From Acanthaster planci (lineage: Eukaryota > Echinodermata > Asteroidea > Valvatida > Acanthasteridae): a DNA stretch of 64,000 nucleotides. A program made the translations under genes and the position numbers. Numbering within the stretch: position 1 is the stretch's first letter; every line of letters starts with the position of its first letter. Shown in pieces: positions 28,301 through 37,899 of this stretch. The notes beneath the pieces were generated by a model. It ran no database searches, was not told the DNA's origin, and was given only the letters and a program-made list of their open reading frames with translations. Location of the stretch: contig NW_019091519.1 in NCBI RefSeq assembly GCF_001949145.1, positions 3,700-67,699 on the forward strand, given 5' to 3'.

Positions 28301-31214
28301 CATTTATAACAAACATTTACGAATCACAGTGGTGAAAACACATGCGCAATGCAATTGAAGCAATGTTGCACCAGTTCCCGCCGCGCCGAGCCATTGCCGA
28401 AGAAGGCATGATGGAAATGCAGCAACTAGTCTGTGTACATATCCCAGCCAAAATACGGTCATACGTTGCACTACATCATACATGAAAAAGCTCAACAGTT
28501 GAAGCCCAAAAAAATCACTGAACACTGCCGTTACAAAATTCTGCAAATTCATTCACATAAATTGATTTCATGTCTACGTTCGTATTTTCTGTTCATGAAT
28601 TTAATTTAAGGTTGTACTGCTCATACTCGAAGCGAGCATATTTCCACAAAATTTCCTGCCGCAGCACAGGTAGTTCATCGTCCGCCTCTCTAGATGCATC
28701 ACGCATGCTTACAACGTGATATACGGACATTGTTCACCAGTTTCCTGCTGATTTTTTACACTGATTATAGCACCGCCAGAACAAAAAATCCTTTCCCTAT
28801 TCCGATAAAAATGCATCCCAAATAAGTTTGCTCAACTATTCTCGCTGGTAAATGCTAGTTAAAGGTTCTACACATACATTTTATATACATACATACATAC
28901 GCTATTCTCGCATTTCAAGAAGCAACTAATTGCCCAACACTGAATTATTCATATTACTGCTAAAAGAATTGTCGCGCCTGCCAATGAGATCATGCGCTTA
29001 CATGATGTGTATTTTGCAAGACACAGCTATCCAATCACAATATTCCCTCATGACATCGGTTTCTTCAGCGACCATCTTGCGCACGGCCGGCCACTCCGCA
29101 ATGGGCGAGTGAACTCAGACTATTGATCAATCATTGTCACGCAGCTAGTGTCAAACATCAAAACACAGACAGAAAATTAAATAAAAATGTCTCTCCATGA
29201 CACGATTTGTGTTGGAAAGACTACTTACACAGATTGGGGGCTTTGGTTGATGAGTCTTCACATTCTTACAGGTACATGTACGAGTACATGCCGTTAAGTT
29301 TAGCTTTATCCTCATCCATGGCGATCGATAAGTCTTTTAAAAATTCCCAGGCTTAATGCTTTTATCTGCTTTTCATCTCACAAGTACATTAAATACGTTT
29401 TCATAATGACAGTGAAGTTTATTATTCTGAACACATCACAAAATTTGATTAATCATAACCGAGAGATGTTTTTGAGAACAGTAACATCAACCACGTTCAC
29501 GTGTACATGTACACATGTATGTATGCACAGTGCATGTACATGGCATTGTACACAATAGAACCTATTCATATACTACACCAAAGTCATTGCTCCGCGTTCC
29601 GCCTGCGACAAATTTCGTATACAGCAAACATTTCCATCAGGTCCAACAGATTTCGTAATAACAAGAGCCGACTTTACTACCGAACCATGTTAGATCTCAG
29701 AGAACTTACAAGGTATTCTCCACAATTCAACAGATGTACAGTTATGTACATACTTATTATGAGGACACGTTTTCAAGACATGAGGGTCGGGGGATTACCT
29801 TTTTCAGATGGCCAAGTTGATCTCCAAGGAAGATGACAGTCTCCTCAAGATGTGCAGTGACAGCGATGGCAGACAGAATGGAACTGTCAGTGTAGATTGC
29901 CCCTGCTGCAATGGGTGTGTTGCCACCAAGCGGGTAAAGGAAATCCTGTTTATGGCAATACTCAGTACCTTCTTTGTTGATTGTATCCACCTGAAATTAT
30001 ATTGAAAGGCCCAGGAAAATGGACCCATTTCCATCACTAGCCACCGTCATCTGCCACTGAGAACAGTGTCCATACATGTGCACACACCGTGATAGTATCA
30101 TTTTATTTATATACAGATTTACTGTACATGTGTTTAGCTAACCCCCAAGGCCCTTTTACTAGGAAAAATCCTCCGATTTTCCACATAAAAAAATTGCATT
30201 CAGCCCAAATCCTCCAAAATCCTCCAAAATTTCTTGAAAATGTCACTTGGACGTGTGCCTAACTGCCCGCATCCTTCAAAAATCTTGTCATCATGTTGAG
30301 GCAGTGCGAATGGCACTCTTGAGCTGTGCAGTAGATTCAAAATAAATATTGGGCTAAATTTGTGCTTGACTAAGAACAAACAACATAAGGTCTAATCCAC
30401 AACCTTCACGTACGGTATCCTTCGAAATCAGCCATGCACTTTTGCCATAAACCCTGAATCCTCCAAATTCCTCCACTTTGCAGAAAAGGATTTTGGAGGA
30501 TTTGGGAGGGGTAGGGTTACATGTAGTTACGAAGGGGCTGACTTTATTTAGTAATGACATCATTGACTTTCAGTGACACATTAAATGCTGGTACATACAG
30601 GTGTCTAAAATACGCCCCTGGCACCCTGCAGGCTAAAAAGCCTGATGTCCCTTATAATACTATGATTTTTCCTTTCAGGTGTGTATACAAACAATTAGAT
30701 CCAATATGGATCCTGTGGGCATATTACGTTCCAAAAATGCTGTTTAAGTAAAAAATGTGTTTTCAAGGAGTTCTACGGGTGTAATTATGAAAAATATGGC
30801 TAATTGGAAAGCTTAAATGATACGAATGCAGGAAAATTTAACATACACTAATGTACACGTACATGTGGACGTTAAGAATAAAATCAACTTACAAGAGCCC
30901 AGAGAGGGCTTGCTTGATCAGCACATTCTGTGTTAGGAAGCCAAGGGATCTTGGCATTACTTGTCTTTCCAAGTGCACATTCCTTCGTTCGATTGATGAA
31001 CTCTTCGTTGATCTTCTTGATGGCATACATACAGACGGCTGATAACTCTGTGGGTTCCTTCTCATTCAGTATTGACTCGGAGAAAGTGACAAACAAAACC
31101 CTCTCGCCAACCTCCAAATCACTGTTTGATGCCAAGGCAGATCCAATGGTAGCCACATATGCTGACTGTGCAACGTTATAATTGGTTCCATCTTGCTGAC
31201 ACTTTAATGGTAAT
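1211..31214 (-). CDS. PLXNB: Plexin (probably B type), left copy, 5' and 3' partial, six exons
   Basis: Plexins are single-pass receptors for semaphorins. The extracellular part is a Sema propeller followed by PSI and IPT domains; the cytoplasmic part is a GAP for small GTPases. Six exons are visible: 30893-31214, 29799-29990, 27069-27203, 9881-9993, 5743-5878 and 1211-1379. All have GT..AG borders and together they give about 355 codons without a stop. Seen: Sema C-terminal half (motifs LFVTFSES, YPLGG, YFMTERK), PSI module (IPVEDCS, DPYCGWCS, CTRRSQSEC) and the start of an IPT domain (YKCKFGD). The run MTERK-IHKIPVEDC across exons 3 and 4 matches the Sema-to-PSI junction of plexins, so no exon is missing there. 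The CTRR..C PSI spacing and the short IPT strand resemble plexin-B more than plexin-A. The N-terminal Sema half must lie in or beyond the gap; transmembrane and GAP parts lie outside the window. Introns are several times longer than in the right copy. Plexin is very likely; B type is my inference. Confidence 0.88.
1870..2040 (+). repeat. Dispersed repeat, copy 1
   Basis: Shares, in order, CTTTCACAAGTCCT, a CACAAGACCAGTC box, a TTGCAACTTGGTTTGAGACTG block and AATAACTTGTGAGGGACTCG with 9015-9220 in the same orientation. The copies are diverged. Internally it repeats the ACAAG-CCTCTCACAAGAC unit two or three times. No terminal inverted repeats or coding were seen. Confidence 0.6.
5270..5291. repeat. 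(AAAC)n microsatellite
   Basis: About five perfect AAAC/CAAA units in left intron 5. Confidence 0.8.
5743..5878 (-). CDS. PLXNB: Left plexin exon 5 (end of PSI-1)
   Basis: A 136-nt exon following CCTTGTAG and ending GAG|GTAATT. It completes the phase-2 codon, then reads CTRRSQSECVGSEDPSNLRW, LGKLDQCIAILSVEPLNTPS and TRTQE. It supplies the last PSI cysteines and the linker into IPT-1. Its first 95 or so bases are identical to the right copy; all differences are in the linker. Confidence 0.92.
5879..9880 (-). other. Left plexin intron 4
   Basis: A 4.0-kb intron (1.4 kb in the right copy). It holds the second copy of the dispersed repeat (about 9015-9220) and a T8G8 run near 7181-7197. Open frames around 8059-8509 show no family I recognise and no codon bias. 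Confidence 0.7.
9015..9220 (+). repeat. Dispersed repeat, copy 2
   Basis: Matches 1870-2040: CCTTCACAAGTCCT, CACTAGACCAGTCAT, TTGCGACTTGGCTAAAGACTG and AATGACTTATGGCAGACTTG. Two copies in two introns of the same gene suggest a short non-coding element. Confidence 0.6.
9881..9993 (-). CDS. PLXNB: Left plexin exon 4 (Sema/PSI junction and PSI core)
   Basis: A 113-nt exon following TAG. It reads IHKIPVEDCSAHTTCEDC, LGIGNGVGDPYCGWCSLQK and ends in phase 2 at AA|GTACAT, so the split codon with exon 5 is AAC (Asn). All PSI cysteines are present. The loop before DPYCGWC is a few residues longer than I expect for plexins. The donor GTACAT is weak; the right copy uses GTGAAT. Confidence 0.9.
12044..12155. 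repeat. Dense TACATGTA/TGTACA palindrome cluster
   Basis: Eight or so overlapping TGTACATGTAC motifs, leading directly into the minisatellite. The motif is self-complementary and occurs dispersed through the left two thirds of the window. Confidence 0.85.
12139..12385 (+). repeat. 56-bp minisatellite, four units
   Basis: The box TGTGACCGGCTCTAGAAATA recurs with TGAC at 12171, 12227, 12283 and 12345 (periods 56, 56 and 62). Each unit also has TACATGTACATG, then CAGGCCAACAT. The last unit has an extra 6 bp of the TACATG type. The units are nearly identical, so the array is young. Confidence 0.9.
12342..12816. mobile_element. Candidate MITE whose terminal repeat seeded the minisatellite
   Basis: The box ATGTGACCGGCTCTAGAAAT followed by ATGGGT at 12342-12368 matches the reverse complement of 12791-12816 (ATGTGACCCGCTCTGCAAAA followed by AGGGT), about 20 of 26 positions. 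The ends thus form inverted repeats about 475 bp apart with no coding between. Family unknown. Confidence 0.5.
13113..13236. mobile_element. Candidate 124-bp foldback MITE
   Basis: The left end GAGGCTGCATCCGAATC pairs imperfectly with the right end (GTTTCGGACACGGCCTA). Inner arms AGAGCTAGGTCTAAG and TAGACCTAGCCGTAGCTCT also pair, so the whole segment folds back on itself. Confidence 0.5.
15970..16050. repeat. (AAT)n-headed repeat
   Basis: An ATAATAATAATAATA tract, then AACAATGCATTTACACTGCG and AATGCGCATTACAAAT. A TAA-rich head followed by inverted GCGCA-type boxes suggests a short interspersed element. Its family is inferred only from general appearance. Confidence 0.4.
16081..16139. repeat. 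Hairpin with telomere-like ends
   Basis: Arms 16081-16104 and 16116-16139 pair over about 21 of 24 positions (TTAACCCTAACACTCCTCAG against TGAGGAGGGTTAGGGTTGA) around an 11-nt loop. The ends are CCCTAA/TTAGGG. Confidence 0.75.
16960..17005. mobile_element. Retroelement-tail-like motif
   Basis: Contains GGCCTGACGTTTTGATCCCA, then GCAGAATCTTTCTCAAAGGC. Motifs of the kind 'AAAGA..CTGC...GAAACGTCAGGC' recur at the ends of some metazoan retroelements, including Penelope-like ones. Assigned by resemblance only. Confidence 0.3.
18510..18535. repeat. TGTACA microsatellite
   Basis: A short run ATGCACATGTACATGTACAT, followed by GTG. Confidence 0.75.
19028..19066. repeat. TGTACA palindrome cluster
   Basis: Two TACATGTACATG motifs about 24 bp apart in left intron 3. 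Confidence 0.75.
26780..27060 (-). repeat. Degenerate TTAGCACAGTGCT repeat, left intron 3
   Basis: Many diverged copies of a near-palindromic unit (AGCACTGTGCTAAGCA) begin right at the exon-3 donor. The same array starts the right intron 3, so it predates the duplication. Confidence 0.75.
27050..27070 (-). promoter_or_regulatory. Hairpin over the exon-3 splice donor, left copy
   Basis: On the minus strand AGGTAAG, a 7-nt spacer, then CTTACCT: a perfect 7-bp stem that buries the exon-intron junction. The same stem occurs in the right copy with a one-base loop difference. Confidence 0.6.
27069..27203 (-). CDS. PLXNB: Left plexin exon 3 (end of Sema domain)
   Basis: A 135-nt exon following CCCCTGCAG and ending AAG|GTAAGC. 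It reads LWVKSLTEAVLYEEEAIL, then RPVVRNGIQFSPDENFIYF and ends MTERK. This is the last propeller strand, equivalent to the 'Y.MT...V' of other plexins. The donor lies inside a 7-bp hairpin (27050-27070). Confidence 0.92.
27391..27435. repeat. 45-bp direct repeat, copy A
   Basis: GAATGCTAGTTAAAGGTTCT followed by ACACATGCATTTT. It recurs at 28838-28882 with a few mismatches and the same orientation. Confidence 0.8.
28100..28320. mobile_element. Possible pogo/Tigger-like DNA transposon remnant
   Basis: Contains CGATTCTCGTTATTATGAAA, CCGCTATAACGAAATTCGGG and later TTACAACGAAAGG. Repeated TATAACGAA boxes resemble termini of pogo-like elements. No transposase frame is left. Confidence 0.3.
28838..28882. 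repeat. 45-bp direct repeat, copy B
   Basis: AAATGCTAGTTAAAGGTTCT followed by ACACATACATTTT. The two copies flank a 1.4-kb block that the right copy lacks. Confidence 0.8.
29799..29990 (-). CDS. PLXNB: Left plexin exon 2 (Sema domain)
   Basis: A 192-nt exon with a TTTCAG acceptor and a GTAATC donor, phase 0 on both sides. It reads VDTINKEGTEYCHKQDF, then FLYPLGGNTPIAAGAIY and AVTAHLEETVIFLGDQLGHL. The YPLG..., the AVT block and the (V/F)LG......K ending are conserved in plexin Sema domains. It carries more basic residues than the right copy (K/E, K/Q, N/D and G/E differences). Confidence 0.92.
29991..30892 (-). other. Left plexin intron 1 (high-identity tract)
   Basis: A 902-bp intron, nearly identical by eye to the 894-bp right intron at 50916-51809. 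The main difference is a roughly 27-bp stretch near 30703-30730 that is absent from the right copy. It contains a foldback of ATCCTCCAAA units ending in AACCCTA/TAGGGTT (30449-30518). Confidence 0.85.
30449..30518. repeat. ATCCTCCAAA foldback, left intron 1
   Basis: Arms AACCCTGAATCCTCCAAATT and GGATTTTGGAGGATTTGGGA, the second followed by GGGGTAGGGTT, fold around CACTTTGCAGAAAA. The orthologous foldback is at 51263-51330. Confidence 0.7.
30893..31214 (-). CDS. PLXNB: Left plexin exon 1 (Sema domain, 5' end lost in gap)
   Basis: The frame reads LPLKCQQDGTNYNVAQSAY at its start, then ATIGSALASN, LFVTFSES, SAVCMYAIKKINEEF, and ends SPLWAL before a GTAAGT donor (phase 0). The AVC-Y-I-I--F pattern followed by cysteines is typical of late Sema propeller blades. 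The sequence FINRTKEC contains an N-glycosylation sequon (NRT) that the right copy lacks. The first base abuts the N run, so the true 5' end is unknown. Confidence 0.9.
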
Positions 31215-31973
31215 NNNNNNNNNNNNNNNNNNNNNNNNNNNNNNNNNNNNNNNNNNNNNNNNNNNNNNNNNNNNNNNNNNNNNNNNNNNNNNNNNNNNNN
31301 NNNNNNNNNNNNNNNNNNNNNNNNNNNNNNNNNNNNNNNNNNNNNNNNNNNNNNNNNNNNNNNNNNNNNNNNNNNNNNNNNNNNNNNNNNNNNNNNNNNN
31401 NNNNNNNNNNNNNNNNNNNNNNNNNNNNNNNNNNNNNNNNNNNNNNNNNNNNNNNNNNNNNNNNNNNNNNNNNNNNNNNNNNNNNNNNNNNNNNNNNNNN
31501 NNNNNNNNNNNNNNNNNNNNNNNNNNNNNNNNNNNNNNNNNNNNNNNNNNNNNNNNNNNNNNNNNNNNNNNNNNNNNNNNNNNNNNNNNNNNNNNNNNNN
31601 NNNNNNNNNNNNNNNNNNNNNNNNNNNNNNNNNNNNNNNNNNNNNNNNNNNNNNNNNNNNNNNNNNNNNNNNNNNNNNNNNNNNNNNNNNNNNNNNNNNN
31701 NNNNNNNNNNNNNNNNNNNNNNNNNNNNNNNNNNNNNNNNNNNNNNNNNNNNNNNNNNNNNNNNNNNNNNNNNNNNNNNNNNNNNNNNNNNNNNNNNNNN
31801 NNNNNNNNNNNNNNNNNNNNNNNNNNNNNNNNNNNNNNNNNNNNNNNNNNNNNNNNNNNNNNNNNNNNNNNNNNNNNNNNNNNNNNNNNNNNNNNNNNNN
31901 NNNNNNNNNNNNNNNNNNNNNNNNNNNNNNNNNNNNNNNNNNNNNNNNNNNNNNNNNNNNNNNNNNNNNNNNN
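31215..31973. other. Assembly gap (759 N)
   Basis: A run of N directly upstream of left exon 1. It must hide the 5' part of exon 1 and possibly further Sema exons. Its inner edge is at the homologous base of the right-hand gap. Confidence 1.
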
Positions 31974-32190
31974 CTTCTGGATTAATTTCATACGATAACC
32001 GTTCAAAATCGGCAATAATCACTTGTCTTCTGTCAGCATCACTTCAGCTTGAATGCTTTCATTCTGGGAGTGGCATCACTGAATTCCTGCTTCTGAAAAG
32101 AAAAGAAGAGATGCATCAACATCTGCAGAGTAGATGTGAGAACATATCTTCAAATATTTTCGGCATATTTTACATTCACCAGAAGCCATA
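31974..32190 (-). other. Paralogous flank beyond the left gap
   Basis: Read on the minus strand, this matches 49540-49753 on the plus strand in patches (GAAAGC..., ATTGC-GA-TTTGA, TATGAAATT, CTGCAGATGTT-ATGCAT). It shows that the duplication extends past the gaps. A minus-strand frame VIIADFERLSYEINPE enters the gap and could be Sema coding. The right copy needs a 1-bp indel to align, so coding status is doubtful. Confidence 0.5.
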
Positions 32191-32729
32191 CCCTCAAAGC
32201 TGTATGGGGGGGGGTACATCCTTTATACCTCAAACCGAATTTACATGTACACGTACTTCAGACATTTACATTACCTAGGCAACTGAACCATACACATGTA
32301 TGTACACTCCCATATTTTTGTGCACCACTCAGTTAAGAGTTAGCACATGCGCACTCGATCACCTTAGTGTGGATTTCAAGGCACGCAACGTGGGATGCCG
32401 TTCCAACTCTTCTCTTGGATGATGGAGACCATAATATATTTTTATTAAAACACAAACACATAAAGTTCACAGAGAAAACCTGATAACTACAAATTGATTA
32501 GACAACCTTATACAACTGTATTATACGAACCCAGTTGCACAAAATTTGAAACAAATTCTGAAAAAGTGATTAAAGAAAAATAAACACCATCAGATTTAAA
32601 GGAAATGCTTCCATGGTCTTTCCCATTTTAAAACCACTGTTTTGAGACCTGATAAAAACACCAGTAGTATTTTAAGTTATTGTGAATTGAATATTTTGAA
32701 TCATTTGTCCGTAGTAGTGCATTAATGGA

Positions 32730-32781
32730 GTACATGTACATGATGTACATGTACAGTTTACATGTACTGTACATGTACACG
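32730..32781. repeat. TGTACATGTA palindrome cluster
   Basis: Four overlapping TACATGTACA motifs in about 50 bp, able to form several alternative hairpins. Confidence 0.85.
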
Positions 32782-34343
32782 TGCACAAGTGCACACATAA
32801 ATCATGGCCGACCATCAATTGACAGAGAGCCAAAGTTGAAATTGATAAAACTATATGTAACAAAGGATAATTCACAATTCCGACACGCTGGGGATTTCCT
32901 GCGCGAATTCAATGCATGAGTGCACACACTGTACATGTATGTATGCACGGAGCAGCGTTTTCATGATGTCCAAAAGCTCACAGCACACTGCGCTTTCTGC
33001 TTAAGCACCCCGTAAGGAAGATCAATACTGATTGGCTCTCTGGTCACTGAAAAGCAATACCGACCAATAAAAACATGTAACAGATTGTATCATGTACAGC
33101 GAAACTGCACACGGCACACATGCACATGCAAGCCTACATGTATGTACAGTGTGCATGCTACACTGTGTACAGGGCTGGCCTGTCTGAAAGCAGGCCGCAT
33201 TCGCAATGCAACGAACATAATATATTCGTACAATAATTTTAGGCCTACCGGTACATATGGAAGTCATGGCAGGATAAATGTGAAATTGTAAGTTACATGT
33301 ACAAACAAATTACAGCGCTTTTTTGGCGATGTTATCCACTGTGTTTGTCATATCGTTCGTTATTTGTAAAGTGCCCTTACATTTCTTTAGGGGCGCGATT
33401 TTTTACGCTCCTTTAGGAGTGTTGAAGAGCACCTGTAGGAGCGCCTGTACAATCGCACTGCTTTAAACTGAAGGATTGTATAGGTATAGCACATGTACGC
33501 ATACAGACAGTCGTGTTATGCTACATGTGTTCACTGCTGAGGAGAGGGCACTGTGATTCTGAAGCCATGTCCAAATTGCATGTAATTTACTGCAGCTTAG
33601 AGTGACACCTGAGCCAGGGTTTGTTGTTGTGGTTAAGGCTACATGCACATCCCATTGTTCCTACAATACAACATTGTCCCACCGACTAGCCACAGGTACT
33701 GGTATTTACTACTGAGGACAACAGATTGACCTCCAAGGACAGGGAAACGGCCACTGTTCCCTAGGCGTTCTGTCCTCTATGGTAAAGTGAGAAATGCACT
33801 GTTGGACATGTGTACACCGTCAGTGCAAAATTCATACATGCATCACGACAGATTTACATTGTAACTGAATTTCCAGCATGAACTTTTGACTCTAACTGCA
33901 GCCCTGCTTGTGCTCCACGGTTACTGTATACATGTGTATCAGGGTGCCGAAGTCGCCCACAAACATGGCGCATGACTCAGGACACTTGAGGAAAAATCAA
34001 CATTGTTTTTCTTCCTGTGCCTGTTGACACGAGACGGTGCAAGGATGTGTCTTGACGTGCAATTGCGGAAGCCTGTAGGAAGGCTTAAGGAACATTAGGG
34101 ATGCCAAGAACAGGTCACTGATCTTTTAACGACCGTAGAACCATTTCAATGAATTAGTTTTTTTCTGGACATAATTAGATCTGTGGTCTACAGGCGTCTA
34201 GCAAATATCTCTGCATTACAGAAGGGATCAAGTCATTACGGCTTTTTCAGTCTCGTGAAGTAACGGTAACTGACTGTCTTTAAATATGTAGGTACACTGA
34301 TCAAATTCAATCATCTGAATATCATGTAACAAATGCTAAGATT

Positions 34344-34371
34344 AACCCTAACCCCCTAGGGGGTTAGGGTT
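34344..34371. repeat. Perfect 28-bp telomere-like palindrome
   Basis: The half AACCCTAACCCCCT is followed directly by its exact reverse complement, with no loop. It resembles two inverted telomeric repeats meeting head to head. Confidence 0.9.
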
Positions 34372-34732
34372 TCAACAGATCAACAACAAAAAAGATACAA
34401 AAAGAACAAAAATGTAATACAGGTAAGCATGTACTATAGGATATGTACAGGCACTGATTACATGTACATGTATACTGTATAATGTACATTACATACCGGT
34501 ATATAGGCACTAAGTATACCAATTTGACAAGCATAATGCTTCTTTGCAGTTTGTCCATAATCACACTAAACTGAGTGGTAAACACGATGACCCCTACCTC
34601 CCCAAATAAGAGAAATACTGTAGAGTACACATTAACTTACTTGTACATGTACATGTACCGCTATTAAGTACTCAACAGCTGTTAGTCCACAGTTTTTTAA
34701 AAGATGAAAGTACATGCATGTTTACCAAGTAT

Positions 34733-34752
34733 GTACATGTACATGTACAGTA
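34733..34752. repeat. TGTACA microsatellite
   Basis: ATGTACATGTACATGTACAG, three tandem TGTACA units. Confidence 0.8.
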
Positions 34753-36900
34753 TACACGAACTGTGCACAACGTTTTTTTGACTCTGTAGAATATAATTAA
34801 AAAAATACATGTCCATGGCGACGCACGGTGCAGAGAGAATCTTGGTAATTTAGAACACGTGTAGAAGGTATCAATGATCCCTGGGCACTGCCATTCACGT
34901 CACACCCACTGGAAGTGGAAGTTGGGCTGCAGAGATGCTCCAGCCCCACACGTATTTATTATTCAGCCCGTGGACGGAATTGGAAGGTGTTGACGCTAAC
35001 TGTCAGAGCCGACAAATTAGGTTGCATTAACGCAGAGACAGGCATTAATTCCGACACGTGTAGGGCCACATTTACAGAGTGGGTTGGCTGTGTGGAGAAA
35101 CTGCACTGTTATTGCAGAGAGAAAGTCTGCCTATTCTTGGGAATCTGCAAGAAAGGGCACAGTGCCAGTTTTAATCCCAAACAAAACTGTCTGCACTGAA
35201 CACCTGTGTTGGTGGCCAAGATGTGATTGATACCAGTATGTTGAATGCGTATAAATGTACATGTACAGCGTGAGCGAATAAATGAACAGAAAGGAATTCT
35301 TGAATGGACACACTTGAGGATATCCATACTCATACTGTTAATATTATTTTAAACATCCTGTGTTTAACCATGGATACTTATTTCTTCGTGGTTAAACAGT
35401 ACACTCTAAATAATATACACTGTAGCTACATGTACAGACACAGTACATGCACATACACCAGTCCATAAAAATGTACAAATAGGTACCACACATGTACATG
35501 TACAATGAACACGTGTTACTAGTATAGAGGAGAAGAGCACAATTCAGATTCTTCAAACATGAGCCAAAACAAAAGGTAAAAACTGAAGCCTACGTGTGTA
35601 CAAAATTCTTCCGAATGGGATGTTGTGTACATATGTGTAGATGTATAAAGTATATACATAGCCATCATTATATGCATGTGTCAGTGTCCATACATGAGCT
35701 CAAATATGGTACAGTATCGTATATGTACCTTGTAGTTATAGAACAAAGGAATGTCTCCACAAGGATACAGATTTGGGATGGGTGTACTTGTGTATTAAAG
35801 ATTTCTGTTATGTTTTAAATATGGTATTGGTACATTATCGAAACAGAACGTTGTAATTGATGCTTAAATATCAGACATGTCACTAACATGTTGTACCGGT
35901 CCACAATACATGTACAGTACATGCATTTTTACACATGAATGCATGTGAAAAATGAAATAAAATACAAAAGTCCTGATCAGCAGGTGTTAATTCAAGTCTC
36001 CTTGCACCTATTGGTTCCATTGGACAAGCCTGCAGAAAAGATTTTTCTGAGTGGGTGATTACATGTACTTTGTGACTTTGGAACCCACACTGGCAAATTC
36101 ATGACACCAACAAGCTCACAAGCACTGTCATCATGCTTTTACTGGATGGTATACACTGTATTATCTTCAATGTCTCCTCTCTGAGACACAGATATGTACA
36201 ATACTTGTACAGTCTACAAGTATGGGCCATTCTACAGATCTACTGTAGGTCCAAGGTTCCATGCCCATAGATCTGTGAATCAATTTCATGAATTTTGAAC
36301 GTTACAGCCAGTGAAAATACACATTGAGTCATATTTAATGCTAGATGTACATGTACATATGTAATGGCTAAAGATCTGCACTATTTCTACATGTACCTCC
36401 GTGAGATGACAGATCTTTCCTCTTTGAAATGTATTCCTGTAAGCAGCAGGTGTCGGTACACGTACATGAGGCACTCAATTTTTATATCACATGTATCAGT
36501 TCATAATTCTTTCCACTTTCAAACAGCCAAGAGATATTCACACTTGAGAAACGACCCAAATGCATCAAAAGAGACCTGTGTGCTTTGTTACTGTAAACCT
36601 GTTTATGATTTGGGACTCCTTCCACATATTAAACTTCTCTCAAAGGTAAAAACAGACAATTATTTCAGTACTAATGTGGACAGATGAACACATCCAATGC
36701 GTGTATAAGATACCAATATACATGTACATGTATAGCCCAGTATGTGTGGATGTAAAATGAAATACATGTACATGTTCATAGTGTAACTTAATCATCAGTT
36801 TCAACATTTTACGGACTCCATTTGTGAAAATGTGGCCATGTCACACTTGGTACATAATGGAACGACTACTGTGACTTGGGCACAATGCAAAGAATCTACG

Positions 36901-36923
36901 GTACACATGTACATGTACATGTA
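36901..36923. repeat. TGTACA microsatellite
   Basis: GTACACATGTACATGTACAT, then GTA; about three units. Confidence 0.8.
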
Positions 36924-37087
36924 TCTAGAATGTGTCAGTTACAGTCGTTTGAGCGTACTGTGCATGTAGAATAGTGAATATTTTTGTGAATACACGTTAG
37001 AAAGCAGACAGCCAGATTATTTTGGGGAACAAAGCCTTTAGTCACGTGACAGTCTGGCCTGTACACGTTCAATGTATGTACGCACAT

Positions 37088-37172
37088 TCATGTACATGTT
37101 TGCCCATGAATGGAAGTACATGTACACGTGTACATGTATTCCTCAAATGCATGCATGCATGTACATGTACCT
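37088..37172. repeat. TGTACA/GCATGCAT palindrome cluster
   Basis: TACATGTACACGTGTACATG, TGCATGCATGCATGTACAT and neighbours: alternating purine-pyrimidine sequence over about 85 bp. Confidence 0.8.
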
Positions 37173-37899
37173 GTGTGTGCACCTGTGTAGCACAATAAAG
37201 GACAAGCGTGCACATGCGGGACTTCCATTTTTTTCCCCAGTTTAACTTTGATTTTCATTCACATGAACCAGGCCTCCTTGTCTTCTGGACATTTACATGT
37301 CCGTCTACTGGTACAGTGACTAATCTGTTGCAGACCAACAGTTCCTTCTTAATATCATTCATTCAGAGTAAGACACATGTACAATATACATACGTGTACG
37401 TACATGTACTAGGTTATGCATTGAGGCGTCACCACGGTGTCTCAGGGGATTTGTTGTTAATTTAGTTACAATGAATGCACAAGGTTTACTCCAGCCTATC
37501 CCAGTCAATACCAAACTTTTGCCATCTAAGGATGCATTGAAGTCCGTAATAAAATTACTGTGCATACAAATGTATATACACATGTATATATGCAGCATAT
37601 GTTTGTTGTTCATACACACAATGCCATAAAACGCATTCAGCAAAATTGCCTGAATTGTTAACACACTGTGCGGTATCTCCCCCACACAATCATTTCTAAC
37701 CATCTCAGAGGAATACCCCTTTTAATTACTGCCTTCCAATGTGGAATTTAAGCATTCCACCGAGTGACAGTCTCATCACAAAAACCTGACACCAGGCAGA
37801 AAGCTGGTGTTGGATAACAGAATAGCGCATGCACACACAAACTGTGCGTGCCCGAGGAATTTTCCAAATGGTTGGGGCCCCAGCTTGTAATGTATGATG

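Larger units (their letters stand above)
27204..29798 (-). other. Left plexin intron 2 (2.6 kb, 342 bp in right copy)
   Basis: The excess over the right copy includes a block bounded by 45-bp direct repeats (27391-27435 and 28838-28882) containing a pogo-like remnant. The last 30 or so bases before exon 3 still resemble the right intron. Confidence 0.7.

Noticed and set aside
31159-32022. Long open frames across the N runs
   Set aside because: N was read as open sequence; the frames have no evidential value. The same applies at 49531-50649.
33390-33475. Weak inverted GGGGCGCGATT/AATCGCAC segment
   Set aside because: Pairing is too poor and short to call an element.
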